Origin: Acidobacteriota bacterium
Lineage (GTDB): Bacteria; Acidobacteriota; Terriglobia; Terriglobales; Acidobacteriaceae
Direction of reading: 5' to 3'
NCBI GenBank assembly: GCA_021810175.1
Contig: JAJZJJ010000282.1
Location: 1-5,222 of the forward strand
Length of the DNA stretch: 5,222 nucleotides
The notes below the pieces were generated by a model. That model was not told the DNA's origin and did not search any database. It saw only the letters and a list, made by a program, of their open reading frames with translations. Shown piece by piece: positions 1-5,222 of the stretch. Position 1 is the first letter of the stretch. Every line of letters starts with the position of its first letter. Made by a program: the position numbers and the translations under genes.

Positions 1-448
1 TGGGCGCCCAGCGAAGCTGAAAGTTGATGGCGGCCGTGAGCGCTTTGGCACGGCATATCTTCAGGATCTCCCGAGCTTCCTCCAGCGTGTCGCCCATCGG
101 CTTCTGGATGAGCACGGCGGCGCCGTTCGGCAGCGTGGGCAGCACCTGATGAATGAATTTCGCCGGAACGGCTATATCGAAGATCAGGGAGCGCTCGTGG
201 GCATCGTAAGGAATCTGCCGCAGCGCCTCGTCGAGCGAAGCGACCGCCAGCGGAATGCCGAACTTCGCGGCCAGCGACTTCGCACGATCCAAATCCGGAT
301 CGACGATGGCCGCGACCGGAAATCCAGCCTTGCGATAGGCGGGCAGATGCGAATCATGGACGATGCTGCCCGCACCGATGCTGATGATGGGTCGCGGAGT
401 CTGGGGACGAGGAGGAACGGCGGCGGAGAGGATTTCGCTGATCTGCAT
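1..448 (-). CDS. Gfo/Idh/MocA family oxidoreductase, N-terminal part (cut by window edge)
   Basis: The minus-strand frame opens with ATG at 448 and stays open to the left edge, giving 149 visible residues. This is the NAD(P)-binding Rossmann domain of a Gfo/Idh/MocA-type oxidoreductase, a cytoplasmic family that mostly acts on sugars, inositols and related alcohols. A strand plus glycine-rich turn (IISIGAGSIV, residues 21-30) is followed by HDSHLPAYRKAGF, and an acidic residue, D50, ends the second strand (VAAIVD), which usually favours NAD over NADP. The family's E-K-P signature appears as QKP (residues 115-117), with K116 the expected catalytic/cofactor lysine, followed by the usual DTLEEAREIL helix and FQLRW. 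The C-terminal substrate domain is outside the window, so the substrate cannot be named. No clear Shine-Dalgarno precedes the ATG; a GC hairpin lies there instead. The gene lies about 100 nt beyond the fahA stop in the same direction, so read-through from that operon is possible, but a metabolic link to tyrosine breakdown is not shown. Confidence 0.85.
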   Translation of the reverse strand, partial: MQISEILSAAVPPRPQTPRPIISIGAGSIVHDSHLPAYRKAGFPVAAIVDPDLDRAKSLAAKFGIPLAVASLDEALRQIPYDAHERSLIFDIAVPAKFIHQVLPTLPNGAAVLIQKPMGDTLEEAREILKICRAKALTAAINFQLRWAP

Positions 449-456
449 GATGAGGG

Positions 457-476
457 CAGCCGGCGAATCCCGGCTG
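457..476 (-). other. Perfect 7-bp GC-rich hairpin just upstream of the oxidoreductase start
   Basis: On the minus strand CAGCCGG, a 6-nt loop GATTCG, and CCGGCTG form a perfect inverted repeat that ends 8 nt before the ATG at 448, where a ribosome binding site would normally lie. No T-run follows in either direction, so it is not a standard intrinsic terminator. It could limit translation initiation of the oxidoreductase, block read-through from fahA, or be chance in GC-rich DNA. The repeat is directly visible; the role is inference. Confidence 0.35.
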
Positions 477-504
477 AAAGTTAACGATAAACAAAGGCGG
501 AGCG

Positions 505-530
505 AAAGCAAAGCCGGGGGCGATTCCGGC
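505..530 (-). terminator. Weak candidate terminator after fahA
   Basis: About 21 nt after the fahA stop codon, the minus strand carries GCCGG (530-526), an 8-nt loop, and CCGGC (517-513), followed by the T-rich but interrupted stretch TTTGCTTT. A second, mutually exclusive stem (GCGATT/AATCGC, 540-520) overlaps it. The stem is short and the T-run is broken, so termination would be inefficient at best. The rest of the 449-551 gap holds only a very weak promoter-like pair on the minus strand (TTGCTT, 16 nt, TATCGT) that could serve the oxidoreductase. Confidence 0.25.
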
Positions 531-551
531 GATCAATCGCTGCAGCCTGAG

Positions 552-1829
552 CTATCCCGCCGCCTCCACCACGCCGCGGCACTCGCCAAACCCGATCCGC
601 GAATACCCTTCCCGCTCGCACCATGCCCTGAGAATCACTTCATCGCCATCTTCGAGAAAGCCTCTTCGCTCGCCGTTGGGCAGCTCCAGCGGTTCCGCGC
701 CACGCTTCGTCCGCTCCAGCAGGCATCCGACTGAGTCCGCTTGCGCGCCGGAAACCGTCCCTGTTGCCAGCAGATCTCCGGGCCGTGTGTTGCACCCGTT
801 GCTCGTCTGGTGCGTCAGCATCTGGGCCGGAGTCCAGTACAGCGTCCGCAGATTGCCACGGCTGACCCGCGCCGGCGGCTGATCCAGTTCCCGCATTCGC
901 GCCGTCCATAGCCACGCCTCCAGCTGGACGTCGAAGCCGCCACGCTCGCGGTCGACCTCCGACGACAGATATCCCAACGGCGCCGGGTCGCCCTCCGGCC
1001 GCGCATAGGCGGGCGCGCGGAACGGGGCCAGTGCGTCCAGCATCACCACCCACGGAGAAACCGTTGTCGCGAAGCTTTTCGCCAGGAACGGCCCGAGCGG
1101 CTGGTATTCCCAACTCTGCATATCCCTGGCCGACCAGTCGTTCACCAGGCACATCCCGAACATCCGTTCTTCGGCCCGCTCCAGCGGAATCGGCTGCCCC
1201 AGCTCGTTCCCTTCCGCCACAAAGATGCCCATCTCCAACTCGTAGTCGAGGGCGCGGGTCGGCATGTATACCGGCGCAGCCGCTTCCGGGCTCATCAGCT
1301 GTCCGCGTGGCCGCCGCACGGTCTCCCCACTCACCACAATCGAAGAGGCGCGTCCGTGATACCCGACCGGCACATATTTGTAATTCGGCATCAGCGGATT
1401 GTCCGGACGGAACAGGCGCCCCACGTTGGTCGCGTGATGGATGGAGGCGTAAAAATCCGTGTAGTCGCACACGCGAAATGGCGGCAGCATGCGCACGTCT
1501 TTCTGCGCCACCATCGTGGGAGCCAGCTTCTCCCGGTACTCTGGGTTCGTCAGCAGTTCCGCCGCGCGCCGCCGCACCTGGCGGCCCGCGGCGCTGCCTC
1601 GCGCCGCCAGCTGATTCAGATCGCCGCCACGCCGGCACGCCCGCACCACCGACCCCGGCAGCCGCTCCAGCAAGCCCATGTCCGCGCAGCATGCGAGATC
1701 CAGAATCCGGTCGCCGATGGCCAGTCCGATCCGCCCTGCTCCGTCGCCCTCATAAATGCCAAAAGGCAAGTTCTCCACCGGAAAATCCGTTTCCGGATGA
1801 TTTGCCGACTCTACCCAACTTGGTCTCAC
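552..1829 (-). CDS. fahA: Fumarylacetoacetase (fumarylacetoacetate hydrolase)
   Basis: Last enzyme of tyrosine/homogentisate catabolism (EC 3.7.1.2): hydrolyses fumarylacetoacetate to fumarate and acetoacetate in the cytoplasm. The protein has 425 residues, close to the roughly 420 of mammalian FAH, with the N-terminal SH3-like domain (SWVESANHPETDFP, then NLPFGIY) and the C-terminal FAH fold. Active-site residues known from mouse FAH all appear present. The metal site is D125, E197, E199 and D231 (DFY, DYELEMG and VNDWSARD motifs). Y127 and H132 (ASIHHATNVG) supply the general base, with E372 as its partner. R141, Y157, R235, Q238, Y242, K251 and T358 line the substrate pocket. I prefer the GTG at 1829: GAGG at 1838-1835 lies 5 nt upstream, and this start overlaps the stop of the preceding gene as GTGA. 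An in-frame GTG at 1835 would add two residues but has its Shine-Dalgarno fused to the start. Third gene of the hmgA operon. Confidence 0.97.
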   Translation of the reverse strand: MRPSWVESANHPETDFPVENLPFGIYEGDGAGRIGLAIGDRILDLACCADMGLLERLPGSVVRACRRGGDLNQLAARGSAAGRQVRRRAAELLTNPEYREKLAPTMVAQKDVRMLPPFRVCDYTDFYASIHHATNVGRLFRPDNPLMPNYKYVPVGYHGRASSIVVSGETVRRPRGQLMSPEAAAPVYMPTRALDYELEMGIFVAEGNELGQPIPLERAEERMFGMCLVNDWSARDMQSWEYQPLGPFLAKSFATTVSPWVVMLDALAPFRAPAYARPEGDPAPLGYLSSEVDRERGGFDVQLEAWLWTARMRELDQPPARVSRGNLRTLYWTPAQMLTHQTSNGCNTRPGDLLATGTVSGAQADSVGCLLERTKRGAEPLELPNGERRGFLEDGDEVILRAWCEREGYSRIGFGECRGVVEAAG

Positions 1830-2713
1830 ACCCACCTCATCGCTTTCAGATCTTCAACTGGCTCTGTGAACGAACACGAACCGAACCCTATGGCAAACTG
1901 GCCCCGCACTTCCAATATTTGTTCCGTGGTCAGCCGGCGATCATGCCAGGCAATTGCATTTTCTTCCAGCCGGAACATCCCCGAATCTTCTTCCAGCAGC
2001 GTCTTCACCGCCGCTTCCCTGCTGCCACCGTGGAAGATCAATCCCGCCGCCAGCAGCACATTGATGAATCCATGCATCGTCGCCTGGGGACTCTGCGCCT
2101 CGTACGTGAGCCGCCGTACACCACGCGCCGCATGATGGAGTCCGGCGGTAGCCTTGAATGCTACTCCGGCCCTGCGGCAGGCCATCATGAAACCAGCCAC
2201 CGCCTCCGCTGCCGGAATCGCATCCGCTGTCACGCCGCCGGTCCGCAGCTTCGCACGCGCCCGATGACTTCGCAGCATCGGAAGAATACTCTCGGCCATG
2301 GCTGGTGCGAATTCCACATATTGTGTAGGTGCATCCTGCGTTCGTACCAGCAGCGCTTCGGCAGCTTCCGGGCTCGCGACCCTGGTTTCAATGGCGGAAA
2401 TGAACGCCGCTCCCTGCTGGAACTCCTCCATGGCGCGCATATCCGCCGCCGGATCGCCCGAACAGACCACGCTGAGCGTCCACGGTTCCTCGCGTTCCCC
2501 GCAGCACACACGCTCAAAGGAGTCAGCAAATTCCCCCAGCCGCTGCGCTCCAACCACAAAATGTCCGAGCATCCACGCGAACTCACCCCCGCTATCGGTC
2601 TCGGTTCGATAGCGCCGGTAGTTCCTGACGGCCTGCTCCATCCCCAGGCTCGCCGGTGGAAACAGACCCGCATAATCCACCGCGTGCGCCAGCAGCGCTT
2701 TCACCGCATCCAT
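1826..2713 (-). CDS. Uncharacterised conserved protein between hmgA and fahA; candidate MaiA replacement
   Basis: I recognise the family only as a conserved protein of unknown function, seen in acidobacteria and, as I recall, actinobacteria. The 295-residue product has no signal peptide or membrane segment. Strand-helix alternation suggests a TIM-barrel. Conserved-looking stretches are DYAGLFPP (13-20), an IET strand end (E109), KLRTGG (155-160), FKATAGLHH (186-194), HGFINV (214-219) and FGSCSFTEP (277-285). K155 and K187, each at a likely strand end, with P167 twelve residues after K155, resemble the arrangement of K167, P179 and K201 in E. coli deoxyribose-phosphate aldolase. It has none of the zeta-class GST signature SSCxWRVRIAL. 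The ATG at 2713 is chosen because AGAGGA (2728-2723) lies 9 nt upstream, overlapping the hmgA stop; a TTG at 2722 would add three residues but touches that site. It follows hmgA by 13 nt and overlaps fahA by 4 nt. Position suggests a role at maleylacetoacetate or in the same pathway; activity is unproven. Confidence 0.9.
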   Translation of the reverse strand: MDAVKALLAHAVDYAGLFPPASLGMEQAVRNYRRYRTETDSGGEFAWMLGHFVVGAQRLGEFADSFERVCCGEREEPWTLSVVCSGDPAADMRAMEEFQQGAAFISAIETRVASPEAAEALLVRTQDAPTQYVEFAPAMAESILPMLRSHRARAKLRTGGVTADAIPAAEAVAGFMMACRRAGVAFKATAGLHHAARGVRRLTYEAQSPQATMHGFINVLLAAGLIFHGGSREAAVKTLLEEDSGMFRLEENAIAWHDRRLTTEQILEVRGQFAIGFGSCSFTEPVEDLKAMRWV

Positions 2714-2726
2714 CGCAGTCAATCCT

Positions 2727-4037
2727 CTATTCAGGCTTTTTGAAGTGCTTCTTCAGCCCCTGCCAGCACTCGAAGTATTCGTGCTGCAGAATCTTCGTCT
2801 CCAGCGCGAATTTCGTGGGCCGCACGGGGAGCCCCGTTTCGAACATGAACGCCAGCGTGTTCTCCACCTTCACCGGCTTCAGTTCCGCCTGGCTTGCCTT
2901 CTCCCACGATTCCGCATCCGGTCCGTGGCCTGACATGCAGTTGTGCAGGCTGGCGCCTCCGGGCACGAATCCCTCTGCCTTCGCGTCGTACGCGCCGAAC
3001 ACCAGCCCCATGAATTCATTCATCATGTTGCGATGGAACCACGGCGGCCGGAATGTATGCTCGGCCACCATCCACCGCGGCGGGAAAATCACAAAATCAG
3101 CATTCGCGGTCCCCGCAACGGCTGAGGGCGATGTGAGCACCGTGTAAATCGATGGGTCCGGATGGTCGAAGCTCACCGTATTGATGCAGTTGAAGCGCGC
3201 CAAATCGTACTTGTAGGGAACATAGTTGCCGTGCCACGCCACCACGTCCAGCGGCGAGTGGTCGATCTCGGCCTCCCACATCCGGCCCAGAAATTTCCCG
3301 ATAATCCGGAAATCCCCCTCCAGATCCTCGTAAGCCGCCACCGGCGTCAGAAACTCCCGCGCATTCGCAAGCCCATTGGCCCCGATCGGTCCCAGTTCCG
3401 GCAGCCGGAAGGTCAGGCCGTAGTTTTCGCAGATGTATCCACGAACCGGGCCCTCCAGATCGACGCGCATTTTCATGCCCCGCGGAACGACGCCGATCTC
3501 GCCCGGCTTCAGCCCCAAAATCCCCAGCTCCGTGTGAATCTCGAGCGCGCCTTCCTGCGGAACGATCAGCATCTCGCCGTCGGCGTTGTAAAAGTACCGC
3601 CCGCGCATCGGCGCATTCGCCACATAGACATGGATGCCGACACCCGTCTGCATCGCCGGATCGCCGCTGCCGCCCAGCGTGACAATGCCCTCCACAAAAT
3701 CTGTCTTCTTCTCCGGCATCGGCACCGGATTCCACCGCATCTGGTTCGGCGGCGTCGGCGCTTCGGTAAATGGCCCGCTGCGGAACAGCCCCAGGCCGAG
3801 CCCGGCGCTCAGTTCGCTGAACGGCTTGTGCGTCACAGACGGCCGAATGCGGTAGGTCCACGTCCGCCGGTTCACCGCCCGCGGAGCCGTAAATGCCGTC
3901 CCGCTCAGCTGCTCCGTGTACAGGCCCAGCGGAGCCTTCTGCGGCGCATTCTGCCCCTCCGGCAGCGCACCCCGCTCCGCCTCGGTGGCAAATTCATTCC
4001 CAAATCCCGACTGATAGGCAAACTCATGCTGGGGCAT
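2727..4037 (-). CDS. hmgA: Homogentisate 1,2-dioxygenase
   Basis: Non-haem Fe(II) dioxygenase (EC 1.13.11.5) that opens the ring of homogentisate to maleylacetoacetate, the committed step of tyrosine and phenylalanine breakdown; cytoplasmic, usually a hexamer. The 436-residue length is typical. The N-terminus has the family signature [13 protein letters not shown] (8-20), followed by the large beta-rich domain and the C-terminal cupin-like catalytic domain. Residue numbers coincide with human HGD: catalytic H292 in [13 protein letters not shown], and iron ligands H335 and E341 in [15 protein letters not shown] and H371 in SGHGPD. The sequence is intact, with no frameshift. The ATG at 4037 is well placed, with GGAGGAG 7 nt upstream. 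It is the first gene of the leftward operon and probably takes its promoter from the 4038-4192 region. No 4-hydroxyphenylpyruvate dioxygenase gene, the source of homogentisate, lies in this window. Confidence 0.98.
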   Translation of the reverse strand: MPQHEFAYQSGFGNEFATEAERGALPEGQNAPQKAPLGLYTEQLSGTAFTAPRAVNRRTWTYRIRPSVTHKPFSELSAGLGLGLFRSGPFTEAPTPPNQMRWNPVPMPEKKTDFVEGIVTLGGSGDPAMQTGVGIHVYVANAPMRGRYFYNADGEMLIVPQEGALEIHTELGILGLKPGEIGVVPRGMKMRVDLEGPVRGYICENYGLTFRLPELGPIGANGLANAREFLTPVAAYEDLEGDFRIIGKFLGRMWEAEIDHSPLDVVAWHGNYVPYKYDLARFNCINTVSFDHPDPSIYTVLTSPSAVAGTANADFVIFPPRWMVAEHTFRPPWFHRNMMNEFMGLVFGAYDAKAEGFVPGGASLHNCMSGHGPDAESWEKASQAELKPVKVENTLAFMFETGLPVRPTKFALETKILQHEYFECWQGLKKHFKKPE

Positions 4038-4044
4038 GCGTTGA

Positions 4045-4051
4045 CTCCTCC
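4045..4051 (-). promoter_or_regulatory. Strong Shine-Dalgarno of hmgA
   Basis: The minus strand reads GGAGGAG, 7 nt before the ATG at 4037. It is the strongest ribosome binding site in the window, fixes the hmgA start, and marks hmgA as the head gene of the operon. Confidence 0.8.
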
Positions 4052-4066
4052 ATGCGAAAACTCTCT

Positions 4067-4096
4067 ACCCTACAAGGCCGCATTGAGGATTGGCAA
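4067..4096 (-). promoter_or_regulatory. Candidate sigma70-type promoter of the hmgA operon
   Basis: On the minus strand TTGCCA (4096-4091) and TAGGGT (4072-4067) are separated by 18 nt. The -35 matches the consensus at five of six positions, the -10 only at three. Transcription would start near 4060, leaving a short leader of about 23 nt that carries the Shine-Dalgarno. A small inverted repeat, GGATT-GGCA-AATCC (4087-4100), overlaps the -35 box. The position is plausible, but the weak -10 suggests an activator or a different promoter. Confidence 0.3.
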
Positions 4097-4100
4097 ATCC

Positions 4101-4122
4101 GGAATGGACGAGGCTCCATTCC
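4101..4122. promoter_or_regulatory. Perfect palindrome, candidate operator between divergent genes
   Basis: GGAATGGA, a 6-nt spacer CGAGGC, and TCCATTCC form a perfect 8-bp inverted repeat. It lies 64-85 nt upstream of the hmgA start and about 70-90 nt upstream of the divergent start at 4193, immediately outside the candidate -35 of hmgA. A dyad of this size and spacing fits a dimeric helix-turn-helix regulator. Homogentisate genes are controlled by TetR- or IclR-type regulators in other bacteria, but no regulator gene is present here. The repeat is seen directly; operator function is inferred. Confidence 0.45.
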
Positions 4123-4180
4123 TCGGGCAAGCTGTCACGACCCCATTCGAGGAGCCACCAAACTATGACGATTCGCTGTT

Positions 4181-4186
4181 TATACT
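4181..4186 (+). promoter_or_regulatory. -10 box TATACT placed for a leaderless transcript
   Basis: TATACT matches the -10 consensus at five of six positions and ends 6 nt before the ATG at 4193, so transcription would start at or next to that ATG. No good -35 box lies at the right distance. A TG two bases upstream (4177-4178) is one base off the extended -10 position. No Shine-Dalgarno precedes the gene, which fits leaderless translation. Confidence 0.4.
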
Positions 4187-4192
4187 AGCCCC

Positions 4193-4534
4193 ATGAAAAT
4201 GGGCGCTTTCCCCGCTCTCGGAATCCTCTGCGTCGCAGCCTGTCTCGAAGCGGGCGGCGACGCCATCGTCAGAGCCGGATTGCACGACCACACAAGGCTC
4301 GTCCGCCTGGCGCTGTTTGCCACGGGCGCACTCGTGCTCTTTCTCTACGGCGTTACAGTCAATTCTCCGCCCTGGGATTTTGGCCGGCTTCTCGGCATCT
4401 ACGTGACCCTCTTCTTTGTCGCAGCGCAGGTCATCAATCTCGTCGCGTTCCGCGTACGCCCGGCCCTCTCCACCTGGGTGGGCGGCTCGCTCATCGTTTG
4501 CGGCGGACTGTTGATGACCTTCTGGCGCGTCTGA
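4193..4534 (+). CDS. Small four-helix membrane protein, YnfA/SMR-like
   Basis: The 113-residue, strongly hydrophobic product has four predicted membrane helices: about residues 4-24, 38-56, 65-86 and 92-111. Length and layout match the YnfA (UPF0060) and small multidrug resistance branch of the drug/metabolite transporter superfamily. C-L-E-A-G-G in helix 1 recalls the C-E-I-G-G of YnfA, with E19 in the place of the membrane glutamate used for proton and substrate coupling. GALVLFLYGV, then DFGRLLGIYVTLFF, then the loop RVRP before helix 4 follow the YnfA order. The identity rests on these remembered resemblances and could be wrong; the substrate is unknown. The start is the ATG at 4193, or a second ATG at 4199 two codons later. 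It is divergent from hmgA and ends 19 nt before the convergent pabB-pabC stop. No functional link to tyrosine catabolism is evident. Confidence 0.75.
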   Translation: MKMGAFPALGILCVAACLEAGGDAIVRAGLHDHTRLVRLALFATGALVLFLYGVTVNSPPWDFGRLLGIYVTLFFVAAQVINLVAFRVRPALSTWVGGSLIVCGGLLMTFWRV

Positions 4535-4553
4535 CCTCCGTTCAAATCCTCCC

Positions 4554-5222
4554 TCACATCACCCGTGCCAGCCGCAGCCCCCGCACCGAGTTAAACACCA
4601 TCACCCGATCCGCCCGCCGCAGATCCTCCAGCGTCACCACGCCTTCCACAATCTCCGGATGCCGCTCCAGCAACCAGCGCCGGTACACTCCCGGCAACAG
4701 CCCGCACGCCACCGCCGGCGTTACAAATCTGCCGCCTTTCGCGATCATCAGGTTGTGAATGGCCCCCTCGGTCACCTCGCCGCGCTCATTCACAAACACC
4801 GCGTCGTCGAAGCCGCCCGCACGCGCCTCCCTGAGCGCCCGGTCGTAGACCTCGCGCCGCGTTGTCTTGTGCCTCAGCAACACGTCCCGCGACTCCGTCC
4901 GCTCCCCGGCCAACATCATCCGCGCCGGGCCGGGCGCCACCGCCGACCCCGTCCCGCTCAGCGCCTCGCTGGTCACCGACACCTTGCCGGCCCGCGCCAG
5001 CAGCAGCCGAACTCGATGAGGTGTCCCGGGCTCAAGGCCTTCGGCCTCCTGCCGCAGCGCCTCCCGCACCTTCGCCTCGTCGAGGCAAAAGGCAAAATAC
5101 TCCGCCGAGGCCCGCAGCCTCTCCAGATGCGGCTCCAGCAGAAAATACCCGTCCTCCCAGCGCAGCGTCTCGATGAGGTCAAACTGCTCCGGTCGCCGCG
5201 TCAGGAACCGAGCCTTCAGCAG
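4554..5222 (-). CDS. PabB-PabC fusion, C-terminal part (aminodeoxychorismate lyase domain; cut by window edge)
   Basis: The frame is open from the right edge to the TGA at 4554, giving the last 222 residues. It is a fold-type IV PLP aminotransferase domain resembling 4-amino-4-deoxychorismate lyase, which releases p-aminobenzoate and pyruvate for folate synthesis. The PLP lysine is K119 in LLRHKTTR (codon 4868-4866). The typical GFDDAVFVNERGEVTEG block follows (E152), then HNLMI, TPAV, LLPGVYRRWLL and a final FNSVRG. The first visible residues (LLKARFLTRRPEQFDLIETL, then GYFLLEPHLERL) are the stretch that joins PabB to PabC in the bifunctional proteins, so PabB (component I, chorismate amination) should lie to the right. 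A GTG at 5069 could mimic a start, but family sequence continues upstream of it, so the protein is not initiated there. A free-standing PabC is the alternative if the missing part is not PabB. Transcribed towards the membrane-protein gene; no clear terminator in the 19-nt gap. Confidence 0.87.
   Translation of the reverse strand: MLKARFLTRRPEQFDLIETLRWEDGYFLLEPHLERLRASAEYFAFCLDEAKVREALRQEAEGLEPGTPHRVRLLLARAGKVSVTSEALSGTGSAVAPGPARMMLAGERTESRDVLLRHKTTRREVYDRALREARAGGFDDAVFVNERGEVTEGAIHNLMIAKGGRFVTPAVACGLLPGVYRRWLLERHPEIVEGVVTLEDLRRADRVMVFNSVRGLRLARVM

Noticed and set aside
730..760. Apparent loss of an acidic residue in FahA (GTVSGAQ where mammals have GTISGPE)
   Set aside because: Counting from the substrate-binding threonine (T358, mouse T350), the catalytic glutamate falls 14 residues later, at E372 in CLLE, which is present.
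640..1692. 350-codon open frame on the minus strand, in another frame inside fahA
   Set aside because: The product is low complexity (Ala, Gly, Arg) and the fahA frame is fully conserved across the same stretch.
1826..2713. Possibility that the middle gene is an ordinary zeta-class GST (MaiA)
   Set aside because: No SSCxWRVRIAL-type motif and no thioredoxin-fold N-terminus. The length of 295 exceeds the roughly 210-220 of MaiA, and the motif set is different.
1031..2743. 570-codon open frame on the plus strand
   Set aside because: It runs antisense through fahA and the unknown gene, both with clear or conserved protein content. Its product is rich in Pro, Arg, Ser and Ala with no recognisable motif, as expected for a GC-rich shadow frame.
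3162..4196. 344-codon open frame on the plus strand
   Set aside because: It is antisense to hmgA, whose catalytic residues are all intact; the product is Arg/His/Pro-rich with no domain.
4554..5069. Independent 171-residue protein starting at GTG 5069
   Set aside because: The frame stays open for 51 more codons to the window edge, and those codons encode the expected start of the PabC domain, so the GTG is internal.
1..5222. CRISPR arrays, tRNA or rRNA genes, insertion sequences, attachment sites
   Set aside because: No spaced repeat arrays, no cloverleaf-like or rRNA-like sequence, no transposase reading frames and no terminal repeats were seen; nearly all bases are in ordinary metabolic genes.

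Overview
The window is GC-rich, densely coding bacterial chromosome. Codon use is GC-biased and GTG and TTG occur at or near start sites. The gene content (a hmgA / uncharacterised gene / fahA cluster, a Gfo/Idh/MocA oxidoreductase of the 'HDSHLPAYRKAGF' type, and a PabB-PabC fusion) looks most like an Acidobacteriota genome of the Solibacter/Bryobacter kind. That assignment rests on remembered family resemblance, not on a search.

Layout from left to right. (1) 1-448, minus: N-terminal 149 residues of a Gfo/Idh/MocA-type NAD(P)-dependent oxidoreductase, cut by the left edge. (2) 449-551: short gap with two GC-rich hairpins; one may end the upstream operon and the other lies just before the oxidoreductase start codon. 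(3) 552-4037, minus: a compact three-gene operon read leftwards, hmgA (homogentisate 1,2-dioxygenase), then an uncharacterised conserved protein, then fahA (fumarylacetoacetase). The genes are 13 nt apart and then overlap by 4 nt, so they are probably one translationally coupled transcript. (4) 4038-4192: divergent intergenic region with a perfect 8-6-8 palindrome and candidate promoters for both directions. (5) 4193-4534, plus: a small four-helix membrane protein resembling YnfA/SMR-type proteins, possibly translated from a leaderless mRNA. (6) 4554-5222, minus: C-terminal 222 residues of a PabB-PabC fusion (aminodeoxychorismate synthase component I / aminodeoxychorismate lyase), cut by the right edge and convergent with the membrane-protein gene.

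The operon makes the lower half of tyrosine/phenylalanine breakdown. HmgA opens the homogentisate ring to maleylacetoacetate, and FahA cleaves fumarylacetoacetate to fumarate and acetoacetate. The step between them, maleylacetoacetate cis-trans isomerisation, is normally done by a glutathione-dependent zeta-class GST (MaiA). No such gene is present. Its usual place is taken by the uncharacterised protein, which has a TIM-barrel-like pattern and two lysines spaced much like the catalytic pair of deoxyribose-phosphate aldolase. That protein is the most interesting item here: it may be a non-orthologous, glutathione-independent replacement for MaiA or another enzyme tied to this pathway.
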